From positions 1 through 13,452 of the forward strand of contig JAGACY010000113.1 in the NCBI GenBank assembly GCA_017613855.1: a DNA stretch of 13,452 bases, in the 5' to 3' direction. Both the position numbers and the translations under genes were made by a program. The notes under the pieces were generated by a model that was given only the letters and a program-made list of their open reading frames with translations, was not told where the DNA came from and ran no database searches. Each line of letters begins with the position of its first letter. Position 1 is the first letter of the stretch. Shown piece after piece: positions 7,291 through 13,452 of this stretch. The stretch comes from Pseudomonadota bacterium (GTDB lineage Bacteria; Myxococcota; Bradymonadia; UBA4248).

Positions 7291-7390
7291 AGGGGGCCAA
7301 GCCCCCTACGGCGCTATTTGCTGCGCAAATACGCGCCTACCCCCGATGCGGGGTATTCGCACCGTTCAGTGAACGGTGCGCCTACCCCGC
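7291..7390. repeat. Array of four adjacent hairpins with different stems and shared CCTAC connectors
   Basis: Stem 1: AGGGGGC/GCCCCCT around CAA (7291-7307). Stem 2: GGCGC plus TATTTGC pairs with GCAAATA plus GCGCC around TGC, with one bulged C (7310-7337). Stem 3: TACCCC/GGGGTA (7338-7355). Stem 4: CGCACCGTTC/GAACGGTGCG around AGT (7358-7380). Stem 4 can extend: GCGGGGTA (7348-7355) pairs with TACCCCGC (7383-7390), which competes with stem 3 and gives 18 bp with one TT/CC internal loop. Three connectors contain CCTAC (7305-7309, 7336-7340, 7381-7385). Stem sequences differ completely yet pairing is kept. Neither strand has a U tract. Confidence 0.8.
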
Positions 7391-7484
7391 AACGCCCCTC
7401 TTGGCATATCTCTGGTAAATTCCAAACTTCAAAAAAAATGCATGCCCAGATGTAACAATCTCATTCTCAATGGCATTATTAATA

Positions 7485-7504
7485 AGGAAGGAATGGGCCT
7501 TCCT
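7485..7504 (-). terminator. Small hairpin with A/T-rich tail
   Basis: AGGAAGG (7485-7491) pairs exactly with CCTTCCT (7498-7504) around AATGGG. On the minus strand it is followed by TATTAATAAT, a weak U-rich tail. It lies about 400 bases past the lipoprotein stop codon and could end that transcript or a readthrough product. Weakly supported. Confidence 0.35.
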
Positions 7505-7740
7505 GCAAAAATGAGGTGAGGTATGTTTACATCCGGATTTGTCTAAAGACTGAATTGTCCCCGACATCATATACGGCCAACTGAGGGGCAGTCTGCAGCA
7601 TCAGGCTATCTGGACGCAGGAACGGATGCTGAAGTGTCGTATACGCCAGGCACACAGGGATGCTCTTTTTTACGACGGTTCAGGTCGGAAAGGACGTCGT
7701 GTGCCAAGACCGAGTGCATTTGGGTTCGGGCGTCGGTCGG

Positions 7741-7840
7741 CGGGTGGGAATGGGATAGCGGTAACCCTTGGGTTACCTGGTAGTGTATTTTGGGGTGTGG
7801 TTGTGAGTGGGTTGATGTAGGTGTGTGTGAGTGAATTTGC
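7741..7840 (-). terminator. Candidate Rho-dependent terminator (rut-like, C-rich and G-poor RNA) after the lipoprotein operon
   Basis: By direct count the plus strand has 43 G and 8 C in these 100 bases, so the minus-strand transcript would have 43 C and 8 G with little structure apart from one hairpin, GGTAACCC/GGGTTACC (7760-7777). It begins about 60 bases after the stop codon at 7903. C-rich, G-poor, unstructured RNA just past an operon is the known signature of Rho loading. No intrinsic terminator sits closer to the stop. Role inferred from composition and position only. Confidence 0.45.
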
Positions 7841-7849
7841 GACATCAAT

Positions 7850-7870
7850 CTCTAAGCTCCAATCTCTAGG
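7850..7870. repeat. Degenerate heptamer array, CTCTAAG type
   Basis: CTCTAAG, CTCCAAT, CTCTAGG in direct tandem, followed by CTTATC. It is the same word family as the array at 13391-13418 (CTCTAAG, CTCCAAG). It lies about 30 bases from the lipoprotein stop codon. Confidence 0.6.
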
Positions 7871-7902
7871 CTTATCAACACTCTCATCATACAGAGCCAA
7901 AA

Positions 7903-10900
7903 CTATTCCAGTCTTGCACTGTGATCGATTGTTCCATAGGAATTCGCCAAGAGATTGTAGTTCACCGAAAACTGCTTGACGCTGTGTGCGGGTACTTTCA
8001 CAGAGTATTCAAAGGGATGTACAATGTGAGTATAACCTGTTGCATAGTAGTCTATCGCATACCTTGGGCTATAGGTATCACTGATGAAACCGTTTTCGTC
8101 ACGAACGAAAGCAACAATGGCACCATGTGGTTTTAGCTTATAGGTAAAGGTGCGTTCTTTGTTTCCCTGATTGACCAATGTAATGGTGTCGATATAATCG
8201 GTCATCCAATTGCCGATACTGATTGCTTTTCCTGTTTTGTCGTAATGTTTGTAGTCTGCAACAATACTCGCTTTTGTATCATTTCGGATGGTATGAAAAT
8301 CGACCATATCGGTGCCGACGCTATCACAACTGTTCGGTGTAATATGGGTTTGCCAGGTAGTAACCCCATCATAATTTTGGGTTGTAAATGAACTTGCAGG
8401 AATGGCATCAAATGGAGTGCCTGTTTCATTTTTATTCTTTAAGTAATATGGATTTGAATAATGGACAGGAAGATCACCAGATGGTGTAGCATCGTTGAAT
8501 GTCCAGACCAAATCGGCATCGACGACACCATAAAAATCATCATATCCAATATGGCCGATGGTCACATGTCCTGTATCATCCTCGCCCATGTCATATCCGT
8601 TTTGAGGCGATGATTTAATAGAATTATTCAATTTGTTTACATCATTATAGACAACAAATTCACCTTTGGCTTTGCTGCCATAAGTGGAAAACATTACTGC
8701 ACCATTGCTGCAGCTGTGAGGCGCTTTTTTACCTGCACTCGAAAATACATTGATATTTTTGTAAATATTTTCGCTGTCGACGGGCATGCCGCCCATAACA
8801 TAAATATATTTTCCGGCAGGAATGCGATAAGTAATCGGTTTTCGATTTTCTGAATTATATTGATTTGAAAAACCGAAATAATCATTAAACGTTTTCAATT
8901 CATCTTGGGTCATGACATCCGTTCGGAAACTAATATTATAAAATTTTATCCATTCATCTTCGCCGAGCCAGGTGCCTTTGCCGCCGGTTTGCAAGCCGAG
9001 ATTTTTTACTGTGATATATAAATCATCTGAGCCGGTGTTGGTTACGCGGTAGCCATAATAGAAATCAGGATTGCCGGATGCTTTGCCATCATTATGTTCG
9101 AAGGTAAAGAAAACATCTTTGTCTGTAATATCGTTGGATGTCAGGCAGGTATTGATATTTCTGACGCTCAGTGTTTCTGGGCTGTTTGAATAGACGTACA
9201 TGGCACGTGGTGAAGTGCGCTTGGTATATTTGAGCTCTGCAGGTTTTAGCGGATCGACAGAAGAAGATGCATTGACTGAGAATGAAGCAGGATCGACAGT
9301 GGTATTAATCTCGAAGGGCAACTCAATCGAGTGATCGGTTGGCGTAACTTCGAGCAAAAATGCTTTTGAGGGAGTTGTCGTGATGTTGATGTAAACCTGC
9401 TCATTTTTATTGAGAGTCACTTTGAGTGAAGATGAACCACTGGCCAGCAGATTTCCCTCGGAATCCCAGACTTCTAGTTGATATGCTTCAGGGCAGTTTA
9501 ATGTGTATTGATCGGTATAAGGCGCAAAAACTTTGTACCATGTTTTGCCGCTGGACATGGCTTCATCGCTGATAGAGGAAAGACGGAAGGCGGTTTTGTT
9601 TCTCGTTTCTGGATTATAGTATGGAGCGAGTGTGGCGAGGTTGGTGCGATTGTACAATTCCTCAACTTGTGCAGCGCTCAATGGATCGCTGTAAATTCGG
9701 GCAATGGCAACATCTCCATTAAATGCCAGCTCGGCACCCTTATCGACGGTAGGATCTCCTCCAATACCAAACCACGGCGCATTCCCAAGTTTAAAGTCGC
9801 CGGCTGCCGGAACGGTATTTCTCAGTTTTCCATTGATATAAACAGAAGCTTTGCCCTTTTCTTTATTCCAGGTTCCTATGACATGATAACAGTTGCCTAC
9901 CTTGGGGGTAATGCCACTTGTTGCCCAAATATAGTTGCCGCCTACGTGGGGCAGGAAGGTCATGCCTTTTCCTCCCTGATCGCTGTTCATACCCATCATG
10001 AGCCCGGTTCCGCCAGCATCATGTGATGAAAACGGTTTGGATTGTCTGGAGCCATCGTTCACGGCATTCATACAAAAGACGGACTCAAGGCTGTGACCAT
10101 CGGCGATTTTGTTCTTGAAATCCTGATTATCGCTATAATCGATACGGTAATACTCAGTCGCCATTTCACCCATGGCATTGGAGAAATGCGCAACATACCT
10201 CTTTAGAGTCTCGTCGTAAGAGGCGGTCGCTTTTGTTCCTTTGTATTGTACTGTTAAATTGGACTTGGAAACGTCTTTGGCAGTCCCGTCTTTCAGGAAT
10301 ACGACATCCAGCAAGTCTGCTTCTGCTTCGGGGAGTTGTTCTGTGCTGCAATTGTCGCCGGTACATGGACAATCCTCCCCAACACATACGGGATCCTGAG
10401 GTTTGTCGACACAAACTCCATAAGCATTGCATTCCTTGTTCGGGTCGGCACACGGGGTTTGGGCAGAGCATTCCGGCGTCACATCTTTGTCTACGCATAC
10501 ACCGTTTTCGTTGCATTCCTTGTTCGGATCGGCACACGGGGTTTGTGCAGAACATTCCGGCAAAACATCTTTGTCGACACAAACTCCGTAAGCATTGCAT
10601 TCCTTGTTTGGAGCGGCACACGGGTTTTGAGGTGAACACTCCGGCTCGACGCCTTTTTCAACGCATACGCCATACTCATTGCATTCCTTGTTTGGATCGG
10701 CACATGGCTTTTGAGGGGAACATTCCGGCTCGACGTCTTTGGTGACGCATACACCATAGTCATTGCATGTTTTGTTTGGATCGGCACATGGCTTTTGTGC
10801 AGAACACTCGGGCGGCACGTCTTTGTCGACGCATACGCCGTTTTCGTTGCATGTTTTGTTTGGATCGGCACATGGATTTCGTAAGGAACACTCGGGAGTA

Positions 10901-11049
10901 TTGCAGTCATCCCCTGTGCATGGGCAATTATCGCCGGTGCAGGTATCATCGGGAGGCGTTTGATCATAAGGAATGGCAACTGCATTTTCTGTGCAGGCTG
11001 AAACGGTCATGGCCGCTAAAAAAATCCATACAAAAGCATGTTTTCTCAT
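7903..11049 (-). CDS. Large lipoprotein with six Cys-rich 28-residue repeats and a LamG-like domain
   Basis: Predicted lipid-anchored surface or periplasmic protein of 1048 residues; function unknown. The signal peptide MRKHAFVWIFLAAMTVSAC ends in lipobox VSAC with Cys19. Asp/Cys-rich CTGDNCPCTGDDC follows (37-49). Six tandem 28-residue units (53-220), each with four Cys (xCSxQxPCADPNKxCNxxGVCVxKDV), look like small EGF-like disulfide knots. A second CPCTGDNC element closes the array (227-234). Residues about 245-470 resemble a LamG/concanavalin-type beta-sandwich: CYHVIGTWNKEKGKASVYINGKL and, near its end, GDVAIARIYSDPLSAAQVEELYN. Residues 470-1048 are beta-rich and not recognised. LamG domains often bind carbohydrate or protein, so a stalk-plus-head adhesin is plausible. 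ATG 11049 was chosen over GTG 11061 because GAGG lies six bases before it. It lies 52 bp after the 236-residue lipoprotein and is probably co-transcribed with it. Confidence 0.85.
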   Translation of the reverse strand: MRKHAFVWIFLAAMTVSACTENAVAIPYDQTPPDDTCTGDNCPCTGDDCNTPECSLRNPCADPNKTCNENGVCVDKDVPPECSAQKPCADPNKTCNDYGVCVTKDVEPECSPQKPCADPNKECNEYGVCVEKGVEPECSPQNPCAAPNKECNAYGVCVDKDVLPECSAQTPCADPNKECNENGVCVDKDVTPECSAQTPCADPNKECNAYGVCVDKPQDPVCVGEDCPCTGDNCSTEQLPEAEADLLDVVFLKDGTAKDVSKSNLTVQYKGTKATASYDETLKRYVAHFSNAMGEMATEYYRIDYSDNQDFKNKIADGHSLESVFCMNAVNDGSRQSKPFSSHDAGGTGLMMGMNSDQGGKGMTFLPHVGGNYIWATSGITPKVGNCYHVIGTWNKEKGKASVYINGKLRNTVPAAGDFKLGNAPWFGIGGDPTVDKGAELAFNGDVAIARIYSDPLSAAQVEELYNRTNLATLAPYYNPETRNKTAFRLSSISDEAMSSGKTWYKVFAPYTDQYTLNCPEAYQLEVWDSEGNLLASGSSSLKVTLNKNEQVYINITTTPSKAFLLEVTPTDHSIELPFEINTTVDPASFSVNASSSVDPLKPAELKYTKRTSPRAMYVYSNSPETLSVRNINTCLTSNDITDKDVFFTFEHNDGKASGNPDFYYGYRVTNTGSDDLYITVKNLGLQTGGKGTWLGEDEWIKFYNISFRTDVMTQDELKTFNDYFGFSNQYNSENRKPITYRIPAGKYIYVMGGMPVDSENIYKNINVFSSAGKKAPHSCSNGAVMFSTYGSKAKGEFVVYNDVNKLNNSIKSSPQNGYDMGEDDTGHVTIGHIGYDDFYGVVDADLVWTFNDATPSGDLPVHYSNPYYLKNKNETGTPFDAIPASSFTTQNYDGVTTWQTHITPNSCDSVGTDMVDFHTIRNDTKASIVADYKHYDKTGKAISIGNWMTDYIDTITLVNQGNKERTFTYKLKPHGAIVAFVRDENGFISDTYSPRYAIDYYATGYTHIVHPFEYSVKVPAHSVKQFSVNYNLLANSYGTIDHSARLE
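10390..10893 (-). repeat. Six tandem 84-bp coding repeats
   Basis: Exactly six in-frame units of 28 codons (84 bp, 504 bp in total) encode the Cys-rich units of the large lipoprotein. Units 5 and 6 are nearly identical in protein sequence (ECSAQTPCADPNKECN); unit 4 differs in the conserved ADP (AAP). The unit is a multiple of three, so copy-number change by slippage or recombination would keep the frame. The last unit has a divergent end (PQDP) leading into the closing CPCTGDNC element. Confidence 0.9.
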
Positions 11050-11101
11050 GTTTAGCCTCACATCTGAAGTTGATCAACCGCTCTCGGGTGAATAAACAGA
11101 C

Positions 11102-11812
11102 TTATCGGGTTTTTGAGGCTTCTTCCCAATAGGAGAAGAGCGTCTCAAGATGTCCTCTGGACTCGGATTCCTTATTTTGTGCCGCTTTGTTAAGACTGAG
11201 AAATTCGACGCTGAACCAGCCATTGTCGAGTGCTTTAACGACCAGATAGGTCGAAATGACGCTAAGCAGGCTGGAACCGGAGGATTTTTCATTTTGATAT
11301 ATCCAGCCCACCTGGGTATCGCCTTCGTAGAGGGGCTCGAGTGTCGCAGACAAGTCAAATTCGACGGTGAGGATATATTTGACTTTGACATGCATGACGT
11401 AAGTCGTGAGCTGGTCAGATTTTTCCAACTGATCCTGAACAATATCCTTGGTCATGTGAATGGGGCCGATCACCATTGGATTGGTGAGATCGTCGTAAAC
11501 TTCCTGCAATGATCCTTTAAAATAGCCTTTCCCTTCGACCCAGACCATGTCTTCGACGCCGCTTTCGATGCGATAATTCGAGGTAACGGCAGGATCTGTC
11601 GGCATTTCGGGCCATTCTACGCGATTGGCAATGGGCTGGACATTGGCAATTTGCAGACCTTTGGGTTGGGATGGCTCTTGCCCCTGTTCGTCTGTTTGCT
11701 GTGTTTGCACCGGCGTTTCGACGATTATGGTGGGTTTAGCGACCTGCTGGGAAGTCGTGGCACAGCCGGTGAGCAACGCAAGAGGGATGAGTAGTAGTTT
11801 TGGGGTATGCAT
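11102..11812 (-). CDS. Lipoprotein, possible START-like (SRPBCC) ligand-binding fold
   Basis: Predicted envelope lipoprotein of 236 residues. MHTPKLLLIPLALLTGC gives a short positive end, a hydrophobic core and lipobox LTGC with Cys17. A Thr/Gln/Pro-rich linker (to about 60) follows. The body contains GYFKGSLQEVYDDLTNP, which resembles the entry strand and first helix of START/polyketide-cyclase-like proteins, and later strands such as YVMHVKVKYILTVEFDLSATLEP and VGWIYQNEKSSGSSLLSVISTYLVVKAL. This fold call is tentative. It lies 52 bp upstream of the large lipoprotein on the same strand, so they probably form an operon and may act together. The start is uncertain: ATG 11812 has no Shine-Dalgarno, and the leader just upstream is heptamer-repeat DNA; an in-frame TTG two codons earlier is an alternative. 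Confidence 0.75.
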   Translation of the reverse strand: MHTPKLLLIPLALLTGCATTSQQVAKPTIIVETPVQTQQTDEQGQEPSQPKGLQIANVQPIANRVEWPEMPTDPAVTSNYRIESGVEDMVWVEGKGYFKGSLQEVYDDLTNPMVIGPIHMTKDIVQDQLEKSDQLTTYVMHVKVKYILTVEFDLSATLEPLYEGDTQVGWIYQNEKSSGSSLLSVISTYLVVKALDNGWFSVEFLSLNKAAQNKESESRGHLETLFSYWEEASKTR

Positions 11813-11841
11813 GATCAATTCGGGATGGGGAATTATGATTA

Positions 11842-11873
<32 letters not shown>

Positions 11874-11926
11874 ATTCAGACATTCTCAAGGTTTTTCTAA
11901 AGAATTGAAGTCGTTTTAGCTTCAGA

Positions 11927-11954
11927 ATTATATTTGTGGGGTGCAAATTCAATT
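11927..11954 (-). promoter_or_regulatory. Possible promoter of the lipoprotein operon
   Basis: On the minus strand a perfect TATAAT (11932-11927) lies 16 bases after AATTGA (11954-11949), a poor -35 that overlaps the end of a heptamer array. The leader would be about 105 bases and would include the AATTCGG array. Only the -10 box is convincing. Confidence 0.4.
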
Positions 11955-11985
11955 GCGCATTGCGCATTTCGCATTGCGCATTATG
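11951..11985. repeat. Heptamer array downstream of murB, CATTGCG type
   Basis: Five tandem heptamers: AATTGCG, CATTGCG, CATTTCG, CATTGCG, CATTATG. The block is bounded by CAATTGC (11950-11956) and its complement GCAATTG (11985-11991). It is the inverted relative of the array at 13246-13280 on the other side of murB: CAATTGCGCATTGCG (11950-11964) is the exact reverse complement of 13264-13278. Confidence 0.85.
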
Positions 11986-12027
11986 CAATTGTCAGTCTTT
12001 TAGCTTTAGGATGAAAACTGAGCGTAA

Positions 12028-13167
12028 TTACAAAAACAGCGGATTGGGTCTGAGCGGAGCGCCGGTGACTTCGGCTTCTTCGGGGGAAATGCCCGGAATG
12101 GGCTCGATGCCCTGAGGCGTAAGGTAGACCACTTCGGGATGAAGCTGAATGCGGAATTGAAGGTAGACGCGCTTGGTAATATCTTTGGCAAAATCGATGA
12201 TTTCCTCGCATGTCGCATTCTGGCGGTTGACAATGGCGAGACAGTGATATTCGCTCAGGGATGCGCCTTTAAAGCAGTAGCCTTTGTTGTAACCGGCCTG
12301 TTCGATGAGCCATGCAGCAGACAGCTTGGTTTTGCCGTCTTCGGTCGGAAAGCTCGGCATGGGCTTGTGATTTTTGATGATGCTGGCTGCATTGAGACGT
12401 TGTGCATCGACGCCCGAAACGACGGGATTGACAAAGAAACTGCCAACGCCATGGGTATTGTAATCATTTTTGTCGTAACACATGGCCTTGGATTTGCGGG
12501 TTTCGAGGACGACTTTTCTAAGGTCTGAAGCGGTTTTGGGCTTGTTCATGGCAATGCGCTTGAACCCGTGTTTTTCGCAGCGCGAAGCGGCAGCATCGGC
12601 ATCAAATGGGCTTAACCGCAGAGTAATCGAAGTTACGATAAAGGGATTGTCGGCAACTTTGAGTGCGGTTTGGCGATAGGCAAACGCAAGGTTGTGGGGA
12701 TGCAGTTCAAGTGTCGATAAATCATCGATATGAACGGCCTGTGCACTGACAAAGGACTCGGAAATTTCCTGGCCATAAGCGCCGATATTCTGCACGAGGC
12801 TGCCGCCTGCCGACCCGGGTATGCCGCTGAGCGACTCGATACCGCCGAGATTTTTCTGGCAGGATTCGGCCACGACATCATCGAAATCGGCACCGGCATC
12901 GATGCGCACGAGCATCGTGCCATCTGCCTGGGGCATCCACTCGACCTGCTTAAATACGGGATGAATGACATATCCATTAAAGCCGTTATCATTGATGAGC
13001 GTATTGCTTCCGGCACCGAGGATAAAAATCGGCATGGATTCACCATGGGCGAGTGCCAGGGCATCGATGAGATCCTGAGCGGATTCGGCTTCGACAAATT
13101 TCTTTGCTCTACCGCCAATGGCCATGGTCGTATGGGATGCAAGCGGTTCATTTTCGTATATTTTCAT
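12028..13167 (-). CDS. murB: UDP-N-acetylenolpyruvoylglucosamine reductase
   Basis: FAD enzyme that reduces enolpyruvyl-UDP-GlcNAc to UDP-MurNAc with NADPH, the second committed cytoplasmic step of peptidoglycan synthesis. The 379 residues exceed E. coli MurB (342), with a Pro-rich tail (about 350-379, IEPIPGISPEEAEVTGAPL). Seen are the N-terminal NTT-like motif SHTTMAIGG (11-19), the FAD motif LGAGSNTLINDNGFNG (50-65) and GIPGSAGGSLVQNIGAYG (115-132). Active-site candidates are Arg165 in AYRQTAL, Ser243 in GVGSFFVNP and Glu345 in QLHPEV, matching E. coli Arg159, Ser229 and Glu325. The architecture is type I, E. coli-like. AAGGA lies seven bases before the ATG. No same-strand neighbour is close enough for an operon, unlike the mur clusters of many bacteria. 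Both sides carry inverted heptamer arrays, and there is no obvious intrinsic terminator. Confidence 0.97.
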   Translation of the reverse strand: MKIYENEPLASHTTMAIGGRAKKFVEAESAQDLIDALALAHGESMPIFILGAGSNTLINDNGFNGYVIHPVFKQVEWMPQADGTMLVRIDAGADFDDVVAESCQKNLGGIESLSGIPGSAGGSLVQNIGAYGQEISESFVSAQAVHIDDLSTLELHPHNLAFAYRQTALKVADNPFIVTSITLRLSPFDADAAASRCEKHGFKRIAMNKPKTASDLRKVVLETRKSKAMCYDKNDYNTHGVGSFFVNPVVSGVDAQRLNAASIIKNHKPMPSFPTEDGKTKLSAAWLIEQAGYNKGYCFKGASLSEYHCLAIVNRQNATCEEIIDFAKDITKRVYLQFRIQLHPEVVYLTPQGIEPIPGISPEEAEVTGAPLRPNPLFL

Positions 13168-13226
13168 GGTGATATCCTTATAGGTACATGAAAAAAGCTT
13201 TTAAACAAACGGATTTGCTCAGGCCT

Positions 13227-13245
13227 AACGGCCTTCGCCGTTTTT
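13227..13245 (+). terminator. Terminator-like hairpin, plus orientation, upstream of murB
   Basis: AACGGC (13227-13232) pairs with GCCGTT (13237-13242) around CTTC, and TTTTT (13241-13245) follows on the plus strand. A competing stem AGGCC/GGCCT (13221-13225 with 13230-13234) shares bases with it. No plus-strand gene ends here, so it may stop antisense transcription out of murB, or it may simply be a member of the hairpin repeats of this genome. Confidence 0.4.
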
Positions 13246-13280
13246 AATTCGCAATGCGCAATTCGCAATGCGCAATTGGA
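13246..13280. repeat. Heptamer array upstream of murB, AATTCGC/AATGCGC type
   Basis: AATTCGC, AATGCGC, AATTCGC, AATGCGC, AATTGGA in tandem: two words alternate exactly. The array lies about 80 bases upstream of the murB start and is in opposite orientation to the array downstream of murB. Confidence 0.9.
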
Positions 13281-13348
13281 ATGCAAAACTAAAGGCTATG
13301 TTTAACCACCGTGGATATGCCAAATTCTTTAGGTTTCGGCTTTTCATT

Positions 13349-13418
13349 GCTTTGAGCTTTGAGCTTTGAGCTTTGAGTGGCTAATCCTTTCTCTAAGCTC
13401 CAAGCTCTAAGCTCCAAG
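13349..13418. repeat. Facing heptamer arrays, GCTTTGA x4 and CTCTAAG/CTCCAAG x4
   Basis: Four exact GCTTTGA copies (13349-13376) are followed 14 bases later by CTCTAAG, CTCCAAG, CTCTAAG, CTCCAAG (13391-13418). The complement of the first array is a run of CTCAAAG-like words, so the two blocks pair with about one mismatch per heptamer over 28 bp and form an imperfect long hairpin. No gene is seen in 13168-13452. Confidence 0.9.
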
Positions 13419-13452
13419 CCAGAATTGCAATCTTTTGCGAACAAAATCTCCA

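Larger units (their letters stand above)
7210..7902. other. Gene-free spacer of about 700 bp between secA promoter and lipoprotein stop
   Basis: No credible gene. Short open frames on both strands have no Shine-Dalgarno, no family resemblance, and run through hairpins and heptamer repeats. Recognisable content is the hairpin array (7291-7390), a small terminator-like hairpin (7485-7504), a strand-asymmetric G/T-rich stretch (7741-7840) and a degenerate heptamer array (7850-7870). I see nothing specific in 7210-7290, 7400-7480 or 7505-7740. The length could hide a small RNA or decayed gene, but I cannot support either. Confidence 0.6.

Noticed and set aside
7291..7390. Hairpin cluster as a tRNA, riboswitch or integron attachment site
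   Set aside because: No anticodon arm or T-loop pattern, no known aptamer core I can recognise, no integrase nearby, and the stems follow one another in a line rather than folding around a junction.
7382..7570. 62-codon minus-strand frame
   Set aside because: No ribosome site and no family resemblance; it overlaps hairpins, so I do not call a gene.
7606..7900. Short minus-strand open frames after the lipoprotein stop (76-80 codons)
   Set aside because: They run through the C-rich asymmetric stretch and a heptamer array, have no ribosome site, and encode low-complexity Pro/Thr-rich sequence.
10390..10893. Regular repeats looking like a CRISPR array
   Set aside because: The repeat unit is 84 bp, contiguous, in frame and coding; there are no unique spacers.
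11050..11061. GTG start of the large lipoprotein at 11061
   Set aside because: The GAGG inside this stretch serves as the Shine-Dalgarno for ATG 11049, and the signal peptide is better formed from there.

Overview
The window carries six protein genes. Five are on the minus strand and one (dapF) is on the plus strand; they are separated by unusually repeat-rich intergenic DNA. The organism looks Gram-negative with a diaminopimelate-type cell wall: it has dapF, murB, a VanY-like peptidase and two lipobox lipoproteins. The long Cys-rich tandem-repeat lipoprotein with a LamG-like domain resembles surface proteins of Myxococcota/Bradymonadota-like (former deltaproteobacterial) lineages. That placement is an inference from protein style, not a demonstrated taxonomy. 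No mobile element, CRISPR array, tRNA or rRNA was found.

Layout, left to right. 1-1212 (-): a VanY-family carboxypeptidase with SH3b and peptidoglycan-binding domains, cut by the window edge, with its own promoter. 1213-1520: spacer with an inverted pair of 7-bp-period repeats. 1521-2399 (-): a single-domain voltage-gated cation channel with a TIEGW pore motif, preceded by a terminator-like hairpin. 2596-3417 (+): dapF. 3500-7075 (-): secA, converging on dapF. This SecA lacks the usual C-terminal zinc finger and instead has a ~340-residue tail with four copies of a KALSMAELM-like motif. A good promoter followed at once by a terminator-like hairpin precedes secA, which suggests leader attenuation. 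7210-7902: a ~700-bp gene-free stretch holding an array of hairpins with different stems and, next to the lipoprotein stop codon, a segment whose minus-strand RNA would be C-rich and G-poor, like a Rho loading site. 7903-11049 and 11102-11812 (-): two lipoproteins, probably one operon. 12028-13167 (-): murB, flanked by inverted heptamer arrays. 13168-13452: more heptamer arrays and no gene.

The theme is the cell envelope: wall precursor synthesis (dapF, murB), wall hydrolysis (VanY-like), protein export (secA), surface lipoproteins and a membrane channel. There is no sign that these form one pathway or operon beyond the lipoprotein pair.

The least ordinary things here are the SecA tail with its repeated short motif, the secA leader, the family of period-7 intergenic repeats (one array forms the leader of a lipoprotein gene that has no visible Shine-Dalgarno), the variable-stem hairpin array, and the calcium-channel-like selectivity filter. 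No complete new multi-gene system is evident.
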